Of a DNA stretch of 5,081 nucleotides, positions 1 to 4,927 are shown in pieces. Numbering within the stretch: the first letter of the stretch is position 1; each line of letters starts with the position of its first letter. The stretch spans positions 1 to 5,081 of the forward strand of contig CAZMJM010000033.1 of the NCBI GenBank assembly GCA_964566875.1, in the 5' to 3' direction. Both the position numbers and the translations under genes were made by a program. This DNA is from CAZEQH01 sp964566875 (lineage in GTDB: Bacteria > Patescibacteriota > Minisyncoccia > Minisyncoccales > JANBVM01). The notes beneath the pieces are model-generated. The model ran no database searches and was not told where the DNA came from. It worked only from the letters and a program-made list of their open reading frames with translations.

Positions 1-1
1 T

Positions 2-172
2 AAACTAATCGGCCAGGATTTCAGAAGAGATCCTTTAGAACCAATGCACAAGATCCCAGAAGATGTAATGCAAAGCATCGAAAAAGACAATGATTTTAAC
101 TATTTTGAAAAAAATGAACTGCGAAAAACAGGAATCTGGGACCCGAAAAGAAAATTTCAAAATTTCAAATAA
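2..172 (+). CDS. C-terminal end of an unrecognised protein (5' end outside window)
   Basis: The frame is open from the left edge to a TAA at 170-172 and gives 56 residues. It begins KLIGQDFRRDPLEPMHKIPE and ends GIWDPKRKFQNFK. The composition is hydrophilic and charged, with no membrane segment and no motif I can assign to a family. The frame that follows (90-317) is one base out of register and carries an iron-sulfur motif. The two could therefore be one gene broken by a +1 frameshift somewhere in the overlap, for example at the A7 run at 108-114. As read here the protein stops before the cysteines. The start and function cannot be judged because the gene enters from outside. I am fairly confident this is coding, and have no confidence about its role. 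Confidence 0.5.
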   Translation, partial: KLIGQDFRRDPLEPMHKIPEDVMQSIEKDNDFNYFEKNELRKTGIWDPKRKFQNFK

Positions 173-317
173 CGTTATTGGGTTTGGAGAAATCGAAATT
201 TTAGTAGAAAAATGTACTTTTTGTTTAGATTGTATAAAAGTTTGTGGATTTGATGCTTTAGAGCCAGAATTAAAATGGGATTTAAAGGAAATATTATATA
301 ATTACAATAAAAAATAA
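90..317 (+). CDS. Small 4Fe-4S (ferredoxin-like) protein or frameshifted C-terminal part of the upstream gene
   Basis: The 75-residue frame contains Cys42, Cys45, Cys48 and Cys52 (CTFCLDCIKVC, bases 213-245). This is the CX2CX2CX3C pattern that binds one [4Fe-4S] cluster, but the usual Pro after the fourth Cys is replaced by Gly. Only one cluster motif is present, so it is half of a classical bacterial 2[4Fe-4S] ferredoxin. The tail (EPELKWDLKEILYNYNKK) is probably helical. The ATG at 90 overlaps the preceding frame by 83 bases and has no clear Shine-Dalgarno, and neither does the alternative ATG at 114. A genuine separate start is therefore doubtful, and a C-terminal cluster domain of the upstream protein separated by a +1 frameshift is equally likely. 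The redox role is inferred from the motif alone. Confidence 0.5.
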   Translation: MILTILKKMNCEKQESGTRKENFKISNNVIGFGEIEILVEKCTFCLDCIKVCGFDALEPELKWDLKEILYNYNKK

Positions 318-327
318 ATAAAAATTA

Positions 328-660
328 TTAATTTTCATTAGATTTTTCGAGTTCATTAAACATTTCATCCAATGCATCTATCATTGCTTTGAATTCGTCT
401 CGCCTTTTAAAATTCATTTTTTGCACTTGCTTAATAGGGTTTGGATCTTCTTTTAAATCAATTTCTTTCCATTCGGTACTTTTTTTGAGAGGATTAGTTA
501 ATTTACCTTTAACTATTCGTATTTTTTTTGCGCCATCTTTCTCTTTTATAATACCTACACCATATGCCCATTTACCACCTAAACTAAGCACTTTAATTTT
601 ATCCCAACTAGTCGAATAATCTTTTTTTGTTTCCTTTTCTTCTTCTACCATTTTATTCAT
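328..660 (-). CDS. Conserved-looking hypothetical protein, about 110 aa
   Basis: The reading begins at ATG 658-660 on the minus strand. An in-frame TTG at 661-663 is a possible alternative start. AAAAAGG lies just upstream, with only three bases between it and the ATG. The gene ends 10 bases from the stop of the convergent frame at 317. The charged N-terminus is followed by a beta-rich core (IKVLSLGGKWAYGVGIIKEK, then KKIRIVKGKL), a polar linker (EDPNPIKQVQKMNFKRRDEF) and an amphipathic C-terminal helix (MIDALDEMFNELEKSNEN). There is no signal peptide or membrane segment, so it is probably cytoplasmic. The strand-rich core followed by one helix loosely resembles small ssDNA-binding folds such as PC4, but I see no diagnostic motif and do not assign that. 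The coherent, well-mixed protein sequence and the upstream purine tract support a real gene. Confidence 0.7.
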   Translation of the reverse strand: MNKMVEEEKETKKDYSTSWDKIKVLSLGGKWAYGVGIIKEKDGAKKIRIVKGKLTNPLKKSTEWKEIDLKEDPNPIKQVQKMNFKRRDEFKAMIDALDEMFNELEKSNEN

Positions 661-672
661 CAACCTTTTTTT

Positions 673-701
673 ATTTTAAAATATTTATAAATAATAATCA
701 A
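673..701 (-). promoter_or_regulatory. Possible promoter for the minus-strand hypothetical gene
   Basis: Read on the minus strand, TTGATT (696-701) and TAAAAT (673-678) are separated by 17 bases, which fits a sigma-70-type promoter. Transcription would start near 666, only about six bases before the ATG at 660. The surroundings are extremely AT-rich (6 G/C in 661-720), so chance matches are likely and the call is weak. Confidence 0.3.
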
Positions 702-766
702 AATATCTTTATCAATTTTATATTATAATATATTAATTAAAGAACTCGTTAAAAGGTATTGATATA

Positions 767-959
767 ATGGATGTTCCAGGCTTTTACAAGAATTTCTTAT
801 ATGATATAATTGATTTAATGTATTCAATTCGCGTTAATTCTCCCGAAATTCAAAAAAGACCAAGATAAAATCAAAATAGAAACTGATTTTTTCGAGGTAG
901 TAGACATAATCGTTACGCCGAAAGAATATCCGGAGGTATTAATAAAACCTGCCAAATAG
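767..959 (+). pseudogene. Small gene of unknown function, apparently frameshifted (about 63 aa if repaired)
   Basis: An ATG at 767-769 follows AAAAGGT (751-757), the same Shine-Dalgarno-like string used by the next gene. The frame gives 33 residues (MDVPGFYKNFLYDIIDLM onward) and hits TAA at 866-868. One base out of register, an open stretch continues to TAG 957-959 and includes IKIETDFFEVVDIIVTPKEY. It has no start codon of its own. Removing one A from the A6 run at 852-857 joins the two into a continuous 63-residue protein passing through SPEIQ-KDQDK. The simplest reading is a decayed or mis-sequenced small gene. Unknown family, no membrane segment. The shift needed is +1, so it does not match a classic -1 slippery heptamer. 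Confidence 0.45.
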
Positions 960-975
960 CCCTTCTATTTTTTTT

Positions 976-1005
976 CTCATTGACAAAACAATGAGATTAT
1001 TTTTT
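976..1005 (+). terminator. Rho-independent terminator-like hairpin
   Basis: CTCATTG (976-982) pairs perfectly with CAATGAG (989-995) around the loop ACAAAA. ATTATTTTTT follows. It lies 17 bases after the end of the broken small gene. The 7-bp stem has only three G-C pairs, so it is modest. It overlaps the promoter -35 box at 980-985. Confidence 0.5.
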
Positions 1006-1008
1006 AAT
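980..1008 (+). promoter_or_regulatory. Sigma-70-type promoter for the beta-helix-like gene
   Basis: A perfect TTGACA (980-985) is followed after 17 bases by TTTAAT (1003-1008), a -10 box with one mismatch at its second position. Transcription is predicted to start near 1015, leaving a leader of about 27 bases containing the Shine-Dalgarno AAAAGGTGAT (1027-1036) before the TTG start at 1042. The -35 box lies inside the terminator hairpin of the preceding unit. Confidence 0.55.
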
Positions 1009-1041
1009 TAAAAAGAAAGAACTTTTAAAAGGTGATATGTT

Positions 1042-1449
1042 TTGTCTATTGATATAAGAAGAACCTATGCCGAAAAAATGTTAGGGCTATACCGCCCTAA
1101 CGAAATACTGGTTTTGGAACAGGACTGTGAGGTAGAAACAGTCCTTGATATACTAGAGTTAAAGGCCAAAGGAAATCTGATAATTAAAGGAAAATTATTG
1201 AGAACGAAATGGAGTGCGGAGGCAGAAGGAGGCTTAATAATGGAGTCTAAGGGGGCCGTAGTGGACGTAGGCGGCCACATTAGAGTGAAAGGACTCCTGA
1301 AGGCTGAGAAAATTAGAGCCGGAAAATTTATCGAGGCAGACATTATTGAAGCAGAAGAGATAGAATCTGGTCGAGGCTATAACATAATTACAAATTCCCT
1401 GAGAGGGAAACCCAAAACAAGAGGCAGGGTCATTAAAAAAGATCCATGA
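1042..1449 (+). CDS. Hypothetical beta-helix-like protein (bactofilin-like repeats), 135 aa
   Basis: The start is TTG at 1042-1044, chosen because AAAAGGTGAT (1027-1036) sits at a normal distance. The nearby ATG at 1037 is out of frame, and the in-frame ATG at 1078 lacks such a site. After a 40-residue N-terminal part, residues about 44-110 show short alternating hydrophobic strands and glycine turns (GNLIIKGKLL, GGHIRVKGLLKAEKIRAGKF, IIEAEEIESG) with a period of roughly six residues. That suggests a small right-handed beta-helix of the kind seen in polymer-forming bactofilins. The C-terminus is basic (RGKPKTRGRVIKKDP). There is no signal peptide or membrane helix. It has its own promoter, and its stop codon lies inside its terminator, so it is monocistronic. 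The gene call is firm. The bactofilin resemblance is judged from pattern only and could be another solenoid protein. Confidence 0.8.
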   Translation: MSIDIRRTYAEKMLGLYRPNEILVLEQDCEVETVLDILELKAKGNLIIKGKLLRTKWSAEAEGGLIMESKGAVVDVGGHIRVKGLLKAEKIRAGKFIEADIIEAEEIESGRGYNIITNSLRGKPKTRGRVIKKDP

Positions 1450-1466
1450 AAGCCTCTATTTTTTTT
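1420..1466 (+). terminator. Intrinsic terminator overlapping the stop codon of the beta-helix-like gene
   Basis: AGAGGC (1420-1425) pairs with GCCTCT (1452-1457). Inside it GGGTC (1427-1431) pairs with GATCC (1441-1445) with one G-T wobble, around an A-rich loop. A run of eight T follows at 1459-1466. The TGA stop (1447-1449) lies within the structure, so a terminating ribosome could hinder its folding. Confidence 0.65.
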
Positions 1467-1469
1467 GAG

Positions 1470-1499
1470 TTGACGGGGCTGAGGCAAGTGAAGTAAAAT
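1470..1499 (+). promoter_or_regulatory. Probable dnaE promoter
   Basis: TTGACG (1470-1475) and TAAAAT (1494-1499) are separated by 18 bases. The promoter begins three bases after the T tract of the upstream terminator. Transcription would start near 1506. The -10 box overlaps the ATG at 1498, so that ATG would lie outside the message, which favours translation from 1540. Confidence 0.5.
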
Positions 1500-1539
1500 G
1501 AAACAATGCTCAAAATTAAAGGGGCATAATTTTATCTCT

Positions 1540-4500
1540 ATGTCAAAGTTTACCCATTTGCACGTTCACAGCCATTACTCTCTGCTGGATGGGCTGTCCA
1601 AGATAGACGACCTTTTGAATTACGCCAAGGAATTGGATATGGATTCCCTCGCCCTGACCGACCACGGCGCTCTCTATGGGGCGATAGAATTTTACAAAAA
1701 AGCTAAAAAGGCAGGAGTAAAACCGATTATCGGTTGCGAAATGTACGAGGCCTATGATGGTATGGCCCAGAAAAGGCCCAATATAGATAATGTCAGATAC
1801 CATCTGGTACTTTTGGCCAAGAATCAGGAGGGATACAAAAATCTCGTAAAACTGCTCACCAAAGCCCACTTGGAAGGGTTTTATTATAAGCCGAGGATCG
1901 ACGTGGAGCTTTTACAAAAATACAGCTCCGGCCTTATTGGATTGTCGGCCTGTATTGCCGGTAAGATACCCCGGATGATTTTAAAGGGAAAATTGGAGGA
2001 AGCCAAGAAAGCCGCTAAAAGATATGAAAAGATTTTTGGGAAGGGCAATTTCTATCTGGAGCTGCAGCACCATCCCAACATCAAAGAACAGGCAACAGTC
2101 AACGAGAAACTGATAGAGTTTTCTAAAGAATTAGGGATTCCCCTGGTGGCTACCAACGATTCCCACTACTTGAGAAAAGATGATGCCGAGGCTCAGGACG
2201 TATTAATGCTGATAAATACGGGCGCCGACCCCAACGACCCGGAGAGGCTGACTATGAAATCCGATGATTTTTCCCTGAGGTCTCAGGAAGAAATGATTGA
2301 AGCCTTTAAAGAAGTTCCCGAGGCCATTGAAAATACCCAAAGAATCGTGGAGGCGTGTAATTTCGAATTCGTGCTGGGAAAGACGAAAATCCCCTACTTT
2401 GAGACGCCGGATAATAAAACCGAGGACGAATACCTGCGAGAACTGTGTATGAAAGGTCTGACGAAAAAATTTGGAACATTCCCCAGCAAAGAAGCGCATG
2501 AGAGACTGGACTACGAGCTGGCTATGATTAAGAAGATGGGTTTCTCATCCTATTTTCTGATAGTGCAAGACTTCGTCAATTGGGCCAAAGAACAGAGAAT
2601 CGTGGTGGGACCGGGACGAGGCTCGGTAGGAGGATCTCTGGTCGCCTATCTGCTCGGCATTACCAGTATAGACCCATTGAAATACAACCTGCTGTTTGAG
2701 AGATTCCTGAATCCCTCAAGGATATCCATGCCCGACATCGACCTGGACTTTACCGACAGGAGAAGGGATGAGGTTATCGAATACGTGGCCGAAAAATATG
2801 GGCGCGACAGAGTGGCCCAGATCATCACCTTCGGAACTATGGCCGCCCGGGCGGCTATCAGGGATGTCGGCAGGGCTTTGAGCATACCCTACAGCTTCTG
2901 CGACCGGGTGGCCAAGATGATTCCCTTCGGCTACACCCTGGACGAGGCTCTGGCTAAGGTTCCTGAATTCCGACAGATATATGAAACAGACCAGCAGGCC
3001 GGCAGACTCATAGATTTCGCCAAAAAAATGGAGGGGGTAGCCAGACATGCCTCTACCCACGCCTGCGGGGTGGTTATGTCCAAGGAACCTCTTGATACCA
3101 TAGTGCCCCTGCAGCATCCCACCCAGGACGACAACAGCATAGTAACGCAGTATGAAATGCATGCCGTAGAAGACATCGGACTGCTGAAGATGGATTTTCT
3201 TGGCTTGAAGAACTTAACCATTATTGAGGATACGCTGGCCAGGATTTATGCCACCAAGAAAAAGAAGGTGGACATAGAGAACCTGCCATTGAACGACCTG
3301 AGAACGTACAAGCTCCTTCAAAAGGGAAAAACGATAGGCGTTTTCCAGATGGAATCGGGCGGATTTCAGCGCTACCTGAAGCAGCTGAAGCCCAACGAAT
3401 TTGAAGACATCGTGGCTATGGTGGCCCTCTACCGCCCCGGACCCATGTCTTTGATTCCTTCCTATATCAACCGCAAGAAGGGAAAAGAAAAAGTGGAATA
3501 CATTCATCCGAAATTGGAGAAAATATTGAAGAAAACCTACGGGCTGCCGGTCTACCAGGAAGACCTGATGCTTATCGCCCGGGAAATCGCCGGATTCAGC
3601 CTGGCTGATGCCGACATCCTGAGGAAAGCCGTAGGAAAGAAGATAAAAGAGCTCCTGATGGACCAAAAAGAAAAACTGATTAAAGGAATGAGAAAAAACG
3701 GCATCGAAGATTCGGTAGCAAAAAAAATATGGGAGTGGATTCTCCCCTTTGCCAGTTACGGTTTTAACAGAAGCCACAGCTGTGCTTACGCCATCATTGC
3801 CTACCAGACGGCCTATCTGAAAGCCCACTATCCCGTTTCTTTCATGGCCGCCCTACTCACTTCGGAGAAATCCGACGTTGAAAGAATCGGCTTTCTTATC
3901 GGGGAATGCAAGAAAATGGGCATTGAGATACTTCCGCCGGACGTCAATGAAAGCTGGCGTAACTTCACGGTTATCCCCATGAAGAAGAAAATAAGGTTCG
4001 GGCTGCTGGCCATTAAGAATGTTGGCGAGAATATTGTGGAAAACATTATTGGTGAACGGAAAAAGAATGGGGCCTTCGGATCCATCGACGACTTCATCTC
4101 CAGAATAGATTCCAAGAACTTAAATAAAAAATCCATGGAAAGCATGATAAAGGCCGGTGTTTTTGACAGGTTGGCAGAAAGAAATCTCCTGCTCTACAAT
4201 CTGGAAGACATACTGCAGAGCAACCGGGAAAGCCGGAGAGTCAAAGAATCGGGTCAGAAGAACCTCTTCGGGGGCAGTGATTTCTCTCCTCACAAGGTTC
4301 ACTTAAAACCTATCAAGCCGGCCGGCAAACAGGAAAGGCTGTCATGGGAAAAGGAACTGCTGGGCCTTTTCGTCAGCGCCCATCCCCTTGAAGACTACAA
4401 GGATATACTTCACAAGAAGACCATCCAGATAGCCGACCTGCCCGAAAGTTTTCCTGCCAGGCACCAGGTAACCCTCGGCGGGATTATCGCTAAAATAAAA

Positions 4501-4713
4501 AAGATAATAACCAAATCCGGAAGAGCTATGCTTTTCGTCAACCTGGAAGACCTTTCCGACAGAATAGAGGTGGTGGTTTTTCCCAGCATCCTGGAAAGAA
4601 ACCCGGCCGCTTTCATAGAAAACAAGGTTGTCTTTGTTTCGGGGAGACTGGACAGGAAAAGTGACGAAACCAAGCTCATCTGCGAGGGCATTGAGGAGAT
4701 AGTAGAATCTTAG
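1540..4713 (+). CDS. dnaE: DNA polymerase III subunit alpha (DnaE)
   Basis: Catalytic subunit of the replicative polymerase. The ATG at 1540 is chosen because the protein then begins MSKFTHLHVHSHYSLLDG, where DnaE proteins normally begin. The in-frame ATG at 1498 adds 14 unusual residues and lies in the predicted -10 box. The only purine tract (AAAGGGG, 1518-1524) is rather far from 1540. In order: PHP domain (about 1-215) with a complete metal-ligand set (H8, H10, D17, H42, E67, H88, C138, D207, H209); GPGRGS at 357-362; palm aspartates D401 and D403 in PDIDLDF and D552 in KMDFLGL; fingers with FASYGFNRSHS; helix-hairpin-helix region about 820-866; a clamp-binding motif QKNLF at 906-910; and an OB fold about 977-1050. 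The 1057 residues end right after the OB fold, without the extra tau-binding tail of E. coli DnaE (1160 aa). No intein or frameshift. Confidence 0.97.
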   Translation: MSKFTHLHVHSHYSLLDGLSKIDDLLNYAKELDMDSLALTDHGALYGAIEFYKKAKKAGVKPIIGCEMYEAYDGMAQKRPNIDNVRYHLVLLAKNQEGYKNLVKLLTKAHLEGFYYKPRIDVELLQKYSSGLIGLSACIAGKIPRMILKGKLEEAKKAAKRYEKIFGKGNFYLELQHHPNIKEQATVNEKLIEFSKELGIPLVATNDSHYLRKDDAEAQDVLMLINTGADPNDPERLTMKSDDFSLRSQEEMIEAFKEVPEAIENTQRIVEACNFEFVLGKTKIPYFETPDNKTEDEYLRELCMKGLTKKFGTFPSKEAHERLDYELAMIKKMGFSSYFLIVQDFVNWAKEQRIVVGPGRGSVGGSLVAYLLGITSIDPLKYNLLFERFLNPSRISMPDIDLDFTDRRRDEVIEYVAEKYGRDRVAQIITFGTMAARAAIRDVGRALSIPYSFCDRVAKMIPFGYTLDEALAKVPEFRQIYETDQQAGRLIDFAKKMEGVARHASTHACGVVMSKEPLDTIVPLQHPTQDDNSIVTQYEMHAVEDIGLLKMDFLGLKNLTIIEDTLARIYATKKKKVDIENLPLNDLRTYKLLQKGKTIGVFQMESGGFQRYLKQLKPNEFEDIVAMVALYRPGPMSLIPSYINRKKGKEKVEYIHPKLEKILKKTYGLPVYQEDLMLIAREIAGFSLADADILRKAVGKKIKELLMDQKEKLIKGMRKNGIEDSVAKKIWEWILPFASYGFNRSHSCAYAIIAYQTAYLKAHYPVSFMAALLTSEKSDVERIGFLIGECKKMGIEILPPDVNESWRNFTVIPMKKKIRFGLLAIKNVGENIVENIIGERKKNGAFGSIDDFISRIDSKNLNKKSMESMIKAGVFDRLAERNLLLYNLEDILQSNRESRRVKESGQKNLFGGSDFSPHKVHLKPIKPAGKQERLSWEKELLGLFVSAHPLEDYKDILHKKTIQIADLPESFPARHQVTLGGIIAKIKKIITKSGRAMLFVNLEDLSDRIEVVVFPSILERNPAAFIENKVVFVSGRLDRKSDETKLICEGIEEIVES

Positions 4714-4722
4714 AAAGCTCTG

Positions 4723-4750
4723 TTGACAAAAAGGGACAATATTTTAGAAT
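4723..4750 (+). promoter_or_regulatory. Promoter of the thrS leader
   Basis: A perfect TTGACA (4723-4728) and TAGAAT (4745-4750) are separated by 16 bases. The -35 box starts ten bases after the dnaE stop. With a six-base discriminator, transcription starts near 4757, about four bases before the leader-peptide ATG at 4761. The attenuator lies just downstream, which supports independent transcription of thrS. Confidence 0.6.
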
Positions 4751-4760
4751 TACAAAAGGT

Positions 4761-4808
4761 ATGAAATTTTTAAGATTTACCACCACAACCACCACTACTA
4801 CCTCTTAG
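4761..4808 (+). CDS. Threonine-rich leader peptide of the thrS attenuator (15 aa)
   Basis: The frame from ATG 4761 to TAG 4806-4808 reads MKFLRFTTTTTTTTS. Codons 7-14 (4779-4802) are eight threonine codons in a row: five ACC, two ACT and one ACA. The peptide's role would be to sense charged tRNA-Thr, since ribosomes stall on this run when threonine or ThrRS activity is limiting. AAAAGG at 4754-4759 precedes the ATG by one base, too close for a normal Shine-Dalgarno, and the predicted message starts near 4757, so initiation may be almost leaderless. The peptide itself probably has no function after synthesis. The position directly before competing hairpins and thrS matches classical amino-acid leader peptides such as thrL of enteric bacteria, with which it shares no sequence beyond the threonine run. 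It is too short for routine gene calling. Confidence 0.85.
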   Translation: MKFLRFTTTTTTTTS

Positions 4809-4870
4809 TCAAGGGGCTGGTTTATCGCACAAAAAGCAAACTGGCCTCTTTAAAAAAGAGGTTTTTGTTT
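4801..4870 (+). promoter_or_regulatory. Ribosome-mediated transcription attenuator controlling thrS
   Basis: Three exclusive stems can be drawn. The protector is CCUCUU (4801-4806) with AAGGGG (4811-4816), loop AGUC. The antiterminator is 4811-4823 with 4838-4850, 13 consecutive pairs of which three are wobbles. The terminator is CCUCUUU (4845-4851) with AAAGAGG (4855-4861) plus a U tract. A ribosome stalled on the threonine codons covers 4801-4806, freeing 4811-4823 to take up the 5' arm of the terminator, so transcription continues into thrS. A ribosome that reaches the stop at 4806-4808 masks 4811-4816, and the terminator forms. The pairings are seen in the sequence. The regulation is inferred from the known trp/thr/his leader mechanism. 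Confidence 0.82.
4845..4870 (+). terminator. Attenuator terminator stem before thrS
   Basis: A perfect 7-bp stem, CCTCTTT (4845-4851) with AAAGAGG (4855-4861), closes a three-base A loop and is followed by TTTTTGTTT (4862-4870). Flanking G-T wobbles could extend it. This is the off state of the attenuator, and its 5' arm is shared with the antiterminator. Confidence 0.8.
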
Positions 4871-4878
4871 AAAAACCT
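4859..4878 (+). other. Second hairpin overlapping the terminator arm and U tract
   Basis: AGGTTTTT (4859-4866) pairs perfectly with AAAAACCT (4871-4878) around GTTT. It uses the last three bases of the terminator's 3' arm and part of its U tract, so it cannot coexist with the full terminator. It may shield those bases in read-through transcripts, or be incidental to the A/T-rich sequence. A second AAAAACC at 4886-4892 could pair in the same way. Confidence 0.4.
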
Positions 4879-4927
4879 GCTAGGTAAAAACCACCACTTC
4901 TGTTAAAATAACTCATTAAATAAACCT

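Noticed and set aside
321..335. AAAATT-ATT-AATTTT palindrome between the convergent genes as a two-way terminator
   Set aside because: It has only A-T pairs in an AT-rich background and no convincing T tract, so it is likely chance.
389..619. Plus-strand open frame opposite the hypothetical gene
   Set aside because: It is the complement shadow of the minus-strand gene, which has the better start context and protein composition.
851..868. Programmed -1 frameshift at the A6 run
   Set aside because: Joining the two frames needs a +1 change, and the zero-frame codons (CAA AAA AGA) do not form a proper X-XXY-YYZ slippery site.
968..975. Separate terminator at the T8 tract after the 767-959 gene
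   Set aside because: No strong hairpin precedes the tract; the best pairing is about five base pairs across a long loop.
1065..1343. Minus-strand frame inside the beta-helix-like gene
   Set aside because: It is a shadow of the real plus-strand gene, with no ribosome binding site and an implausible protein.
2716..3828. Long minus-strand frames within dnaE (including the 204-residue one at 3214-3828)
   Set aside because: They lie entirely opposite conserved DnaE catalytic regions and have low-complexity His/Phe/Gly-rich translations, so they are shadows.
1540..4713. Intein within dnaE
   Set aside because: The polymerase motifs are continuous at normal spacing and no splice-junction or endonuclease block is present.
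4714..4927. T-box riboswitch before thrS
   Set aside because: No conserved T-box sequence or Stem I features are visible. The leader instead has a translated threonine run and classical attenuator stems.
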